64,000 bases of DNA from Dendrophyllia cribrosa (lineage: Eukaryota; Cnidaria; Anthozoa; Scleractinia; Dendrophylliidae). Every line of letters starts with the position of its first letter. Within the stretch, counting starts at the first letter, position 1. The position numbers and the translations under genes are program-made. Positions 33,209 to 42,934 of this stretch are shown one piece after another. A model generated the notes under the pieces. It saw nothing but the letters and a program-made list of their open reading frames with translations. It had not been told where the DNA came from and did not search any database. The stretch lies in the NCBI GenBank assembly GCA_024195265.1, contig JAJLRJ010000008.1:24851932-24915931 (forward strand). The letters are read 5' to 3'.

Positions 33209-33844
33209 TTAGTCATTTTTAATGAAAAGAACTCGATGCCAAGTTTGATCGTTCTCCCAACAATTAGCTCGAGCAGTGAACCGCCATTGTCCCAGTGGAA
33301 GGTGCTCATTGAATTCTTGTTCACTGGGAAAAGAGTGATAACAACATTCATGAAAAAACTGAGCAAAATCTTCATAGTTGGTTACAACTTCATCGTCGCC
33401 TGAGTTCAAGTTGAATATTACTTGTTTATCATTTTCTCCAGCTAGTTTTTCCACATCATCATCATCAGCTTCCCAGGGAGTGAATCCTTTGTACTTGTTT
33501 AATATGTATTCCCAAACCTGGATAAAATCTTTCCTCCAACGATGTTCAGCAGACTCAGTGTCTATCATTTCTTTTGCAAACATTATTTCTATTTCTTCAT
33601 CAACTTTTGCTGCTACCATTTCTTTTAGGGTGTCAACTTCTTCTTCTTCTTCTTTTTCTTCTGGGATGTCAACTTCTTCTTCTTCTGGGTTGTCAACTTC
33701 TTCTTCTTTTTCTTCTGGGTTGTCAACTTCTTCTTTTTCTTCTTCTTCTGGGATGTCAACTTTGAATTCAGAACCCAATTCTTTTTTCAATATATTTCTG
33801 AACTGAAACCAGATCCTCTTCCATCTGGGATCCGACAAGGGAAC
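33209..33844 (-). pseudogene. Acidic repeat protein, 3' part (split by element B)
   Basis: The minus-strand frame ends at 33209. It contains tandem Glu-rich units such as EEEVDNPEEKE (33610-33765), an IEIMFAKEMID segment and a C-terminal domain with a Cys-x-His-like cluster. At 33845 the inverted end of element B begins and the native upstream part is missing; it lies at 51579-51876. The frame on this side is one base out of step with the other part, so a small change accompanied or followed the insertion. Function unknown. Confidence 0.7.
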
Positions 33845-34107
33845 AGTAGTGGGTAGAGGGCTTCTCAAATACCATTTTTTTGGCTGATTTCCAATTTGTT
33901 GCCTCGATAAGCAATTTTTTCTCACTTCGCTCGAAAAAATTGCTTATCGAGGCAACAAATTGGAAATCAGCCAAAAAAATGGTATTTGAGAGAAGCCCTC
34001 TACCCACTACTCGGAGCCTCGGGCTCAAACACCCGTAAGAGGGAGTCAAATGCGTTTTCCCCGAGACCACCCTCAACGGCCAAGCAGGGCATCACCAATT
34101 GAAGAAA
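33845..34107. repeat. Left inverted end of element B with terminal hairpin
   Basis: Bases 33845-34011 form a 167-bp hairpin: arms of about 77 bp around the loop CTCACTTCGCTCG. The rest (34012-34107) matches 51317-51411 inverted. The outer arm reads CTTCTCAAAT while the inner has an extra GA, and the same asymmetry occurs at the right end. Confidence 0.9.
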
Positions 34108-34132
34108 CCACATACCCCATATAAACGTGACA

Positions 34133-34708
34133 ATGCCATTTGCCAACAAAGCAATGACTGCTGTTGAGTTTTTGAAAATGAGAGGAATTGAGGTGAAAGA
34201 AGGCGATGACTTATATGCAAAGAACAAAGGGACGTTCGAATACAACCCTTGCAGACATTGTGGTTTAAACTTCACCCAAGGCCATTCTCTTGTTGAGCAT
34301 CAAAAATACGCTTGCAAGAATCTGCGAACAGAACCACGTCCGAAAAAGATTTGTCCCGGCTGTAATCGAGCAGTTTCTAAACCAACCCTTTACAGCCACT
34401 TAAGAAATGGTTGCCCTCCTTTGAAAAGAAATTCTCGAGCTCTTCTCAGACATGAGCCGGCTTTGGTTGTTCGAGATGTTTTTGCCGAGTCATATGTTAG
34501 CCAGCATGAACTGAATGCCTGGCTTGACGAGCAAGAACAAGAACCATTTAAAAACAAAAACCTGGAGGATCTCAACCCCTTACCCAGGATCCGCGATTTG
34601 AGCTTTGTTTCTGATTTCATCGAAGGCAAGTCATCACTCGCAGCTTTTCAAACAGAGTTGTGCGGTTATCACCAATTGAAAAAACATTCGCCCTTCGTAT
34701 ACCAATGA
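34133..34708 (+). CDS. Zinc-finger protein (element B)
   Basis: 191 aa. Two Cys/His fingers are visible: CRHCGLNFTQGHSLVEHQ followed by a Cys, and CPGCNRAVSKPTLYSHLRNG followed by a Cys. The rest has no domain I recognise. It is the first gene inside the left end; ATATAAAC just before the ATG may be its promoter. Its TGA overlaps the ATG of the exonuclease gene (34705), which suggests joint expression. Likely DNA- or RNA-binding. Confidence 0.65.
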   Translation: MPFANKAMTAVEFLKMRGIEVKEGDDLYAKNKGTFEYNPCRHCGLNFTQGHSLVEHQKYACKNLRTEPRPKKICPGCNRAVSKPTLYSHLRNGCPPLKRNSRALLRHEPALVVRDVFAESYVSQHELNAWLDEQEQEPFKNKNLEDLNPLPRIRDLSFVSDFIEGKSSLAAFQTELCGYHQLKKHSPFVYQ

Positions 34709-35820
34709 TGGCGACAACACAAGCTTTCATGAACTTTCTCAAATCGAGGAACACTGGTCTGAAACAAAAGAGCGCCGACTGGGTGAGAGCCAGACAAAAC
34801 TCCATCGGAGCATCAGAGATCTCTGCCTTGACAGGATCGTCGCCGTTTGAATTACGGCACAGCTTGCTCATGAAGAAAATACAGCCACCAAATATGCTCA
34901 ACAATGTGGCTTGTGCCTGGGGCAATCTGTTCGAACCGCTTATTCGCAAGTATTTTGAGAAAAAACATTCTGTTTCCGTTTTTGGTCACAGCATCTCTCT
35001 TAATCTTGCAAGAGATCATCCATTTTATCGAAAGGTCACTTGTAGCCCAGACGGCTATTTTCTAGACAAAGATAACGGCTTAAGCTTGTTGGAGTTTAAA
35101 TGCCCGTTCAAACGGAAAATAGCCATGAACAGAATTCCTGGCTATTATAGCGATCAGATACAAACAGGTCTTGCTTTGAGTGGCGACATGGTCTCCAAAG
35201 GCTTGTTTGTTGACGGCTATTTCAGATTGTGCTCTTTAAACCAGCTGGAACCAAGTCTGGCACACAACCAGGTTCTAAACGGCGGAAAAGCATATAAAAC
35301 GAAGGGCGACACAACACTTGCTTGGGGAGTTTGTTATTTATTTAGCAAACGCTCGATAACAAGAAATCAAAAGGCAATCATCGATGTCGGTTCCCTCAAA
35401 TCAAAACAATTATTTGAGAGAATTATGACTTCCATTGCTGAGAAGGACATATGGTGTTGTTATGGGGCTGTAAGGATGCCTTTTAGAAAACAGGACGAAG
35501 ATGAGGAGTTTTTGCGTCACATTCATATGCAAGAGGTGTTTTCAGCGGGTTCAGAAGGCCCTAAACCAGTGGCTGTGTTCGCCTGGAAGCTTCTGGATAT
35601 AACTGAGATTTGGGCGCCAAAGCAACCAAACTTTTTGAGCAATATTCAAACGTCAGTCGAGAGTTTTCATAACAGCTTGGCAAGCCTTCGAAAAAAGATA
35701 ACAGAACAAACCACCCATGTGAAAACTGTTCCAAACAATTTTGGTGATGACAGTGCAGATGCGGAAGCCTTCTTACTCTCAAAGTTGGGCCAATTGGAGA
35801 AATACCCTCCCAGGCTATAA
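34705..35820 (+). CDS. YqaJ/lambda-type exonuclease (element B)
   Basis: Viral recombinase nuclease of the PD-(D/E)xK fold that resects double-stranded ends. Visible marks: RQNSIGASEISALTGSSP (YqaJ entry motif), ACAWGNLFEPLIRKYFE (Glu), CSPDGYF (Asp) and LLEFKCPFKR (ExK). A conserved Tyr/Gln helix follows (YYSDQIQTGLAL). The start at 34705 overlaps the previous stop; an in-frame ATG at 34660 is less likely. With PolB it would serve replication or recombination. Related nucleases occur in some Polintons and large DNA viruses. Confidence 0.8.
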   Translation: MMATTQAFMNFLKSRNTGLKQKSADWVRARQNSIGASEISALTGSSPFELRHSLLMKKIQPPNMLNNVACAWGNLFEPLIRKYFEKKHSVSVFGHSISLNLARDHPFYRKVTCSPDGYFLDKDNGLSLLEFKCPFKRKIAMNRIPGYYSDQIQTGLALSGDMVSKGLFVDGYFRLCSLNQLEPSLAHNQVLNGGKAYKTKGDTTLAWGVCYLFSKRSITRNQKAIIDVGSLKSKQLFERIMTSIAEKDIWCCYGAVRMPFRKQDEDEEFLRHIHMQEVFSAGSEGPKPVAVFAWKLLDITEIWAPKQPNFLSNIQTSVESFHNSLASLRKKITEQTTHVKTVPNNFGDDSADAEAFLLSKLGQLEKYPPRL

Positions 35821-35832
35821 CCGACTGAGCCA

Positions 35833-36228
35833 ATGGAACAACTGGCTTTTGGTGAATCTCATTGGGATTACTTACCAGACCTGATCCAGGATTACATCGC
35901 TGAACTGGCTGAAAGAGAAGTCCAGCGTGAATTGGCTGCCAGGACCCTTCATCAACGCAGGATGAAATCTGTATGCCATTCAATAAAAAATCATTATCAC
36001 TGGGAGCACCTTTGCTATTTCCGTTTATTCACTGCACAAAGATGTGAGGAATGCCAAGAATACTTCTCACCAGAAGTGGACATGGGCAGGCACAGAGCCA
36101 TCTGTCCTGGTATTTCTCCTTATAGAGCTTTACAGCTGGCATTGATGTCTGTAGACAGCGACGGTGATGACGAGGAAGACTGTGACGGTCCAAGCGCTCA
36201 CGAAAGTTTTTATGGCATTGCTCGCTAA
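35833..36228 (+). CDS. Small protein with F-box-like start and C2HC finger (element B)
   Basis: 131 aa. LPDLIQDYIAEL near the N-terminus resembles the first helix of an F-box, but this is suggestive only. CEECQEYFSPEVDMGRHRAI followed by Cys is a clear zinc finger. An acidic patch (DSDGDDEEDCDG) lies near the end. It follows the exonuclease by 12 bp and meets the convergent VLTF3-like gene with a 4-base overlap. Regulatory or host-interaction role is a guess. Confidence 0.5.
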   Translation: MEQLAFGESHWDYLPDLIQDYIAELAEREVQRELAARTLHQRRMKSVCHSIKNHYHWEHLCYFRLFTAQRCEECQEYFSPEVDMGRHRAICPGISPYRALQLALMSVDSDGDDEEDCDGPSAHESFYGIAR

Positions 36229-36953
36229 ACGTGACCCATCTTTTCAAGCATTATCCTCCAGCTTTCTTCGTGCTTCCACATTGATTTTTCTGGGACTTGC
36301 AGCCAGAAGTAATTGACAAGCCGATGTGGACCTTTTATCGCAATCAAGATTTTGTGGGCCACAAAGGGCATGGAGATTCTTTTCGGCAGATATTCTTCGA
36401 TGGATTTGAAAGAATCATTTGCATGTTGTATTTGATCATTGGACAAGCAGACGTGGCGTTCACAAATTTTCAGATGTTTGTTGAGATAAATTTTGAAGTT
36501 GTAGTGTTTGGTGGTAATTCTTTTTTTAGTAATTGCGTAATCACCACCATAGAGCCCGTTGTAATCGAAGACCACACCATCCAAGGGCTCTAAGAGGCCA
36601 CACTCCTCACAGCAAAGTTCTGATGAAAACGTCCTGAGGTTTAATTTGCGTTTGCAGTTTTGGCAAAATTTTGTCCTTTCATTCACAAGGGTGAAAGGTG
36701 AGTGTTGGGGGTATTGTGCCTCGGGAGAAAGATACTCCTTGATGATATGAAGGCGCTCTGACAGGTTTGAACGCCGTATTTCCTTGGTGTAGCTTTCGAG
36801 TGAGCGCAGGAGGATAAATTTGTATTCTTTATCAAGCTCATCGAGTTTGGTTTTGTATTCGCCTTTAGTGTCCAAGGCCCGAACATCAGCCAGTTGTTTA
36901 GCGAACTTCTCCATGGTTGTACACAGCCGGGTTATGTATTCAATTGGGCGCAA
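36225..36953 (-). CDS. VLTF3-like late transcription factor (element B)
   Basis: Zinc-ribbon protein with CQNCKRKLNLRTF then CCEECG, followed by YNGLYGGDYAITKKRI and HYNFKIYLNKHL, the aromatic-basic block that follows the ribbon in poxvirus-type VLTF3 proteins. It would act with a virus-specific promoter set; the shared TATATATAC cassette in B would be its natural target (inference). No ATG opens the frame: the first codon shown is TTG at 36953 and the first ATG is at 36914, inside the coil-like N-terminal part. The start may be lost. Confidence 0.6.
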   Translation of the reverse strand: MRPIEYITRLCTTMEKFAKQLADVRALDTKGEYKTKLDELDKEYKFILLRSLESYTKEIRRSNLSERLHIIKEYLSPEAQYPQHSPFTLVNERTKFCQNCKRKLNLRTFSSELCCEECGLLEPLDGVVFDYNGLYGGDYAITKKRITTKHYNFKIYLNKHLKICERHVCLSNDQIQHANDSFKSIEEYLPKRISMPFVAHKILIAIKGPHRLVNYFWLQVPEKSMWKHEESWRIMLEKMGHV

Positions 36954-36992
36954 ATGATTTTTCTTTAGAAATGTAGAGATTAAAGCCAGAGT

Positions 36993-37676
36993 TTAATCTC
37001 TCAAATCGGATTTGGAGGCTGCGGCGAGAAGTATCTTTTTTTGCAACTCTTCTTTGACTTCCTTGCGAAGTTCCTTTTTGAGTTTCTCGAGGTCTGGCGC
37101 TTGTGTTTGAGTGCCAACATTTCTTTTAGCCTTAACACCATCCCTGATTGCAGCTTTGAGTTCGTGATATTTTTCCACCTCACGAGTAATTATGGTGAAT
37201 TCTGCATCACTGATCCTCTTGTCTTCCAGAGCCTTTGAGACCAGTCCATAGACAGAGTTGCGTTTAGCCAGGGCCAGTGTGTAGATATTCTCGTGTTTGG
37301 TCACTTTACGCTCTAATCGCTTGTTAGCAGCTGTAAAGCCAACAGAGGACAGCCCACAGAGGGTCGCGATGCCCGCAAGTGCTGGACTTGCAACAATTCC
37401 GAACCCAGTCAATGCAGTGGCTAGGGCCCCTGATGACAGCCCAACAGAAAGCGACCCCAGGCCAACCGCCGAGTAATGAACCAATGATTGGGTTCGTTTA
37501 TATTTCTTTGCGACCTGACGGTAATGCTCGGCTTCGTCAGACAACTCTTTAAGCAAGTCAGAGATCTTTTTGAGCCGGAAGTCTTCTGCATTGATTTGAG
37601 CGATCTCATGCATAGGGTAGAGCTGTTGTGTCTCGCTGTACTCGGGGGCAGATGGAAGCACATTGGCAGAACTCAT
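36993..37676 (-). CDS. Membrane protein with PSAP and LYP motifs (element B)
   Basis: 227 aa. The N-terminus reads LPSAPEYSETQQLYP: a PSAP (TSG101-type) and an LYP (ALIX-type) late-domain motif within a dozen residues. A helical segment leads into a long hydrophobic Gly/Ala/Leu region (about residues 72-115), then a coiled C-terminal part. It is the counterpart of the element A protein at 32686-33183. The start is preceded by CATATATATATACCC. Inferred role: virion membrane or exit through ESCRT. The motifs are seen; their use is not proven. Confidence 0.65.
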   Translation of the reverse strand: MSSANVLPSAPEYSETQQLYPMHEIAQINAEDFRLKKISDLLKELSDEAEHYRQVAKKYKRTQSLVHYSAVGLGSLSVGLSSGALATALTGFGIVASPALAGIATLCGLSSVGFTAANKRLERKVTKHENIYTLALAKRNSVYGLVSKALEDKRISDAEFTIITREVEKYHELKAAIRDGVKAKRNVGTQTQAPDLEKLKKELRKEVKEELQKKILLAAASKSDLRD

Positions 37677-37701
37677 GGCGTGGGTATATATATATGATTT
37701 T

Positions 37702-38373
37702 TTAATTTATCTCGATTTCAAATTCCAAAGGCTCGCCATTGAAGTTGAAGAGGTTGTCATCTTTATCTCTCACTGACAGTGTTATGCTGTTAACAAATTC
37801 GCCAGACGAGACGTCACGCAAGATGTTCTGTTGAGTTGTCTCGTAAAGCACCTTCTCAAAGGGCTTTCCCCGAATATCAAACCGAGCCAAAACTGTCGAA
37901 GGCTTGCCATTGAGTAAGTTCTGTTCTTTATCGACCAGATCACAGTGGATGGAGTAAGTGCTTGGTGCCCTTAAACGCTTGACGAAGGTTATTAGCAACA
38001 ATACAGGGTCTATGCCAAGCAATTCTGCCAGATTATTACTTAACTTCACACTTCCGCTGTTAGTTGTAATGACCATGGCTCCATATGGCCTGTTTGTTTC
38101 AATTGTTAGATTTAAACGGCTGTTAAAGCCTTTTAGGTTTTCAAAGGTTTCCGCTAAACTCTCAATAGTGTGATACCCTGGTAGTAAGGTAACACCACGT
38201 GATGAGCCTTTAGGGGGCGGAGTTGCCGGTAAAATCTGTGCTTCTTCTTTCAAATTATGCCACGAGTTGAAAATTGAGCAAGAGACAAGGCGGATATAAC
38301 TAGGTTTCGGCAGTGGGTGGTCGAAATAGATCGTGTAAGGGTTAGAAGACGTGACGATTGTTAACACAACCAT
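37702..38373 (-). CDS. Penton-like minor capsid protein (element B)
   Basis: About 223 aa from ATG 38373. It begins with beta-strand-rich TIYFDHPLPKPSYIRLVSCS and ends NFNGEPLEFEIEIN, the pattern of Polinton single jelly-roll minor capsid proteins. The first 10 residues are hydrophobic but too short for a firm signal peptide. Its start lies back to back with the plus-strand gene at 38419, with TATATACACAATC before one ATG and TGTATACAATC before the other. Intact. Confidence 0.7.
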   Translation of the reverse strand: MVVLTIVTSSNPYTIYFDHPLPKPSYIRLVSCSIFNSWHNLKEEAQILPATPPPKGSSRGVTLLPGYHTIESLAETFENLKGFNSRLNLTIETNRPYGAMVITTNSGSVKLSNNLAELLGIDPVLLLITFVKRLRAPSTYSIHCDLVDKEQNLLNGKPSTVLARFDIRGKPFEKVLYETTQQNILRDVSSGEFVNSITLSVRDKDDNLFNFNGEPLEFEIEIN

Positions 38374-38418
38374 GATTGTGTATATAATTAACATTTTAAA
38401 ATATAAATGTATACAATC
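38374..38418. promoter_or_regulatory. Bidirectional TATATAC promoter (element B)
   Basis: 45 bp between divergent starts. Each ATG is preceded by nearly the same words (TATATACACAATC on the minus strand, TGTATACAATC on the plus). A second such two-way unit lies at 41630-41672. Confidence 0.55.
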
Positions 38419-39950
38419 ATGTTTGGCAGACGGCCTGGTGGATTTAATCCTAATTCAAATCTTGGCATCTCCATCGGCGGCCACAATTACGGACCCCCCG
38501 CCTCCTTTTAATTCAAACCTAAACGTCAATAGCCATCCTCCATATAAGCCACCACCCCCTGATCCTGAAATTGCTTGGATGAAAACACCAGAGGCAGCAA
38601 AGCTCTCTGCCGCGGCCAAGGCCAAGGCGATCTCAGACTTCAAAAAGCGTTTCCCTCGCGCCGATATGTCTCACTTTGAAGTGCAAGTAGAGTTTGGCGA
38701 CGACCACAAAACAGCCACAGGGGAAGTGCTTTACAAAGAGGGTCCTGGCGCTCGTTGCAAGAATGCCCCACAAAGATTGGACTGGCGCCGAAAGAGATGC
38801 TCTTGGACTCCATTATGATGGCGGGTTCCCTTATCAGTTATCGCTCGGGCAACAAATGTTATCAATCCCGGCTGTTGCTTTCGACACCACAATAGACAAA
38901 GACATGATGATTGTAGCAATCTTGAATGACAAAGAGCAAAAGATTTACGTCACGCCAACTGAGTATTTCACAACGAAATACAGAAATATCTTCAGGGACA
39001 CACAGATATCCTTCACAACCGCCAAATATGGCCGAAAGTGGATGGGTGGGCCTCATATGAGTTTTTGGCCACAACAACTCTCCTTCGCACTGTGGTGTGC
39101 AACAACCGGCTGCGGGATCTCGCGTGACATTCTCTTCGATAAGAACTCCAGTCTGTCTCTAACCCCCCAGCTCCGGTCGTTTTACCGGTTTCACGTTTAT
39201 TTCACAACAAGGCGAATACTCTACCAGATGGGCGGGGAACAAAGCGTGAGTGCTTTGCCAGACGACCCCCCATTCTCCCAGAAAGACAACAAATACAACA
39301 TCGACGCGTACAAGAAGCTTTGCATCGAGTTCGGTATCGACCCCAGTTCTGACTTCCGTTACACATACGGCAAGAACCACGAGCTTGGGAATGTCTACAT
39401 TTGGGTTTATGGAGATGGCCCAACATCTACCGATTACACATACCCCGATTCCGATCTAGCTCTGTTCGATGATGAGCGCGTCACTGACAGAAAAGACTCC
39501 AATTATAAAGCCAATGGAATAACTTTTGTCCGCAACGATCAAGGGGCGGACACCCAGTTCGAGCACTTTGTGCCAAATTACGCACAGGGGCTAACACAGC
39601 CAGGGCTCGCACGTATGAACCAATCAATCGAGGCCTTTGTGTACTGCATTCTTGGTTCACAAGCCAAAACCCGCAGCAGCATCATTGGAAAAGGAGGCCG
39701 GGCTTTCGAAACGCAGAGAGTATTTCTCACCCATCTAGAGGAGGCCATAATCCTGAACGACATCTCAACAAGCGTACAGCGTTACCAGCTTGCCATCCAA
39801 GCAACGAAAGTTCGCCTGGACTTTGCGACAGCACCCGGAAGCTGGCTCATGCCCTCGCGCATGATTATCAACACAGAGAGCGTGGTCGGGTATAACAACA
39901 ATCTACAGGAGGCAACGCAAGGGATGAAGCTGGGCGTAAACATGATGTGA
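38419..39950 (+). pseudogene. Large conserved-looking protein of unknown function (frameshifted, element B)
   Basis: The start MFGRRPGGFNPNSNLGISIG is followed by proline-rich sequence, then a helical Ala/Lys segment and a long C-terminal domain of over 400 aa with YVTPTEYFTTKYRNIF, MSFWPQQLSFALWC and IRAT-free beta-rich parts. The reading passes through all three frames: one shift lies near the C-run at 38493-38498, the second between about 38730 and 38770. From 38790 to 39950 it is open. Size and place between penton and MCP suggest a virion protein. I do not recognise the family; element A has no obvious counterpart. Confidence 0.65.
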
Positions 39951-39970
39951 AAAAAGCCTCTCTTTGCCAC

Positions 39971-40225
39971 ATGGACGGTGGACCAACAAAGATCAATCCA
40001 CCAAACAGTCACCCATCAAACCCGATACATACACAGGCCACACAGGCACAGGGCATCGCACCCAAACCGAAGGCCACACCCACACCACAACCAGCTCCCA
40101 CACCCGCGCCACAACCAACCCCCGCGCCAACACCCGAACCGCAGCCCGACCCGCATCACGTAAACAAGGCACTCATTGCTGTGGGGTCGATTGCTTTAGG
40201 AGGGCTTCTCGTTTGGTTAAGATAA
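39971..40225 (+). CDS. Proline-rich tail-anchored small protein (element B)
   Basis: 84 aa from MDGGPTKINPP. A PTPQPAPTPAPQ-type repeat occupies the middle, and the C-terminus is one hydrophobic helix (ALIAVGSIALGGLLVWL). Such a layout suits a tail-anchored or minor virion membrane protein. It ends 7 bp before the convergent coiled-coil gene. No homologue recognised. Confidence 0.55.
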   Translation: MDGGPTKINPPNSHPSNPIHTQATQAQGIAPKPKATPTPQPAPTPAPQPTPAPTPEPQPDPHHVNKALIAVGSIALGGLLVWLR

Positions 40226-40231
40226 GTGTGT

Positions 40232-41629
40232 TCAAGACTTCGAACGCTTGGTGACCCTTTCAACAAGGAAGGCAACCACGGCAAGGATGAGCAGCCAGGC
40301 GTGTTCACCCAGAAAGGAGATGACCGACCCAGCCGTTTTGAAGATGAAGCTCACAATTGAGACAATGAGGCCAGGCAAGGCGCTGGCTGCTTTTTTGCCA
40401 AGCTCTTTAAGCCCATTTCCAATAGCCTTGGTGGCCTTTGCCAGGCCGTTCAAGGTGGCGAGTACAACAGCGCTGATGGTGATGCCAACTGCCAGAACAA
40501 TCGCTTGCAGTGTCCATCCGTATTTCTTGAAGATTTCTCTGACCCTCTCTCTCAAAGACAGGGCTTGTTCCCTTTCTTGAATCTGTGGTCTGAGCCTTGC
40601 CAGCTCTTCTTCTCGCTCAGCAACCCGGGCTTCCGCTGCTTCTCTTTCAGAGGGAGACGTGTTCTCATCCTCTATCACGCGCTTGTCTTCAGCGTTTTGT
40701 CGTTCAAGCTCAGCTTCTCTTTCGTTTAACTCATCAAGGGGTTTAGTTGAGTTTAGCCCTACTTCAAGTTCATTTCTTTCCTTCACCTTAGCAGAAAGGC
40801 GTGTTCTGATTTTGTCCTCCTTTGCCTGTTCTTTAGGCCGTTCTTTGGCCCGTTGTTTTTGTATTTTTTTAAGTGCCGCTGTTTCTTTTTCCTCGTTTTC
40901 AAGATCTCGTTGAAGATTCTTTATCAGCAGATCTATGCGGTCTTTCTCTGCTTGATTTTCAACTCTTGAACCGTGTTCCTGCTCCATAGCATCCCTCTTC
41001 GCTTGTTCTTGCTCAATTCTGTTTCTGAGGTTTTGCGCCTTATTTTGTGATTGCTGTTTTTCCACAGCAACCCTTTCATCCTCCTTCCGTTGTTTTTGTA
41101 TTTCCTTTAATCTTTGCCTGTCTTCCCTTATTGATTCATCCTCTTCAGAGACAAGCTCTTCAGCGCTTGGGCCAAGGGATGGTTTGAACTTGTCTGTGAA
41201 CGATTTAAGAAGGCCAGACCCATCCTGTTTGAAAATGGGAGTCTCACCACCCTTTGGCCCAAAGGAAACCATTCTGCCTTCATTTCCTGGTTTTTTACCG
41301 AAAGAAATTGGGGGTAATTTGTCGTAGGCTACTTTTGGAAAGCGCCTTCTTATCAAGGCCTTAGCTTTATCAACCATTTTTTGTTTGTCTTCTTCATGTG
41401 TGAAGCCACTAAGATTAGGGATGTCAGGAACTAACCCACTTTGTTCGTGAGGCATTGTATGCATTTCATGCTGCTCGCCGCCATGGTATGGAGTGGATGT
41501 GCCGCCTGGTTGAAAGGGTGTTGTTGTGTCAACTTCTTGTTCGTCATCGTCGTCATCATCGTGGTCAATTCCATGGTCAACCCAAGGATTATCGGGCATA
41601 TCTCCTGGATCAAAACCGCCTTCAGCCAT
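40232..41629 (-). CDS. Coiled-coil protein with C-terminal membrane segments (element B)
   Basis: 465 aa. An acidic start (DHDDDDDDEQEVD), then a globular part with DKFKPSLGPSAEELV, then about 200 residues of charged coiled coil (KQRKEDERVAVEKQQ). The C-terminus has two or three hydrophobic helices (WTLQAIVLAVGITISAVVLA and LLILAVVAFLVERV) with an amphipathic segment between. This resembles a membrane-fusion or penetration device in layout, but that is inference. The start shares a two-way promoter with the MCP gene. Intact. Confidence 0.6.
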   Translation of the reverse strand: MAEGGFDPGDMPDNPWVDHGIDHDDDDDDEQEVDTTTPFQPGGTSTPYHGGEQHEMHTMPHEQSGLVPDIPNLSGFTHEEDKQKMVDKAKALIRRRFPKVAYDKLPPISFGKKPGNEGRMVSFGPKGGETPIFKQDGSGLLKSFTDKFKPSLGPSAEELVSEEDESIREDRQRLKEIQKQRKEDERVAVEKQQSQNKAQNLRNRIEQEQAKRDAMEQEHGSRVENQAEKDRIDLLIKNLQRDLENEEKETAALKKIQKQRAKERPKEQAKEDKIRTRLSAKVKERNELEVGLNSTKPLDELNEREAELERQNAEDKRVIEDENTSPSEREAAEARVAEREEELARLRPQIQEREQALSLRERVREIFKKYGWTLQAIVLAVGITISAVVLATLNGLAKATKAIGNGLKELGKKAASALPGLIVSIVSFIFKTAGSVISFLGEHAWLLILAVVAFLVERVTKRSKS

Positions 41630-41672
41630 GATGATATATAAATATGAATTTTAAAAAACACAAATATATACC

Positions 41673-42919
41673 ATGGCTGTGCAACCGAATCTACTTCCAT
41701 CTCACAAGGAAAAGACACTGGGCGCCATGAAGGCAGAGCGAATCGTCAAGCGCATCACATTCAACCCCTCTGAGGCCAATCCCGGTGAGACACTGTACGT
41801 CTCGGTGCCCAAGCTGGGCGAGCACGCTGTCATTGTGCCCGGCTCGCTGGCCCTGGTGTTTAACCTCTCCCTAGCCGGCGGGCATGCAAACAACTATCTC
41901 GTACAAAATGTTTCTCGGGCCCTGGTGGACAGGCTCGTTGTGAAGTTTGCAGCCACCACTGTCTAGGACACGGTTGGGTACGACATCTACAAGATCTTCG
42001 AAGATCTCTTCCGATCAACCGATGAGCGGGACAACATGATTATGGAGGGCATCCAGAGTGTTGATTTGTGCAAGATCCGCTCTGGTGCTGGCGATAAGAA
42101 GACCTCTGGTGTGGATGCGGAAACCAAGCTGGAGACAATATACAAGAATAAGTATCGCATCAAGCTGGATCACCAAATCTTAACTGACCACGGTGTTATA
42201 TACCCTCAAGCCCTGTATAACGATCTGGTCTTCGAACCCTCGCCCCCGCAAACCAAGTTGTCAGAGGCTCAGACACAAGTAAGCTCGTGTACAAGTTGGA
42301 AAACATCCAGCTGGAGTATAATATGATCAGAAGTAAGACTCTGGCCGACGAGGCAACAAGCACTTACACCAGCGGCAATGAGTTCGCTTATGACCTCGTT
42401 CAGCGAGCTCGGGTGTATCCCTTCTCAAAAAGTGGTGACACTCAGCTGACTCTTCGGGTTAACCCACAGCGCCGGTCTCTCAAGGGCATCCTCTTGCTGT
42501 TCATCAACCCCTACACGGCTGGTGCCAGGGACTCTGAGAACTATTTCAATCCCGACATCACCAAAGTGAGTGTCACAGTCAACGGTGAGCCAAACAAGCT
42601 TTACAACGAGGGCATCAGTGGCACAGACATGTGGAGTGATATAACCCAGCATTTTACCCCACACACGGACGGCAGGCCTAACATGAACCTGACAAAATAT
42701 CTCACAGGCAACAAGTTTGGTCTCTGGATCGACCTGCGGTCCATGGATGACACATCCCTGCATGGCAACGGTCAACGACTAGTCAACACACAGGATGGCG
42801 TGCAACTCGAGATCGAACGAAACGGTACAGGGTCGGGAAAGACACTCTGCCACATCTTCACCATCTCAGACGCACAGATGAGCATTATGGGCAGGCAGCT
42901 GGAATCTGTACAGTACTAA
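41673..42919 (+). pseudogene. Major capsid protein (element B), damaged
   Basis: Double jelly-roll MCP inferred from length, beta-rich content and place before the packaging ATPase; FKLxx-type segments include FSLSLAGGHANNYL and FINPYTAGARDSENYF. The start follows CAAATATATACC. Two lesions: an in-frame TAG at 41964-41966 (one base from a Gln codon) and a one-base shift near 42265-42285. Otherwise the reading is continuous to 42919. Element B could not make its own capsid as it stands. Confidence 0.8.
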
Positions 42920-42934
42920 ACGCATTTATATACC

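Noticed and set aside
33574..33765. Leu/Ser-rich plus-strand ORFs
   Set aside because: Shadow of the Glu-repeat gene on the other strand.
38351..38418. Start of the unknown protein at 38351
   Set aside because: This in-frame ATG lies inside the divergent penton gene; the promoter and the Gly-rich start fit 38419 in another frame.
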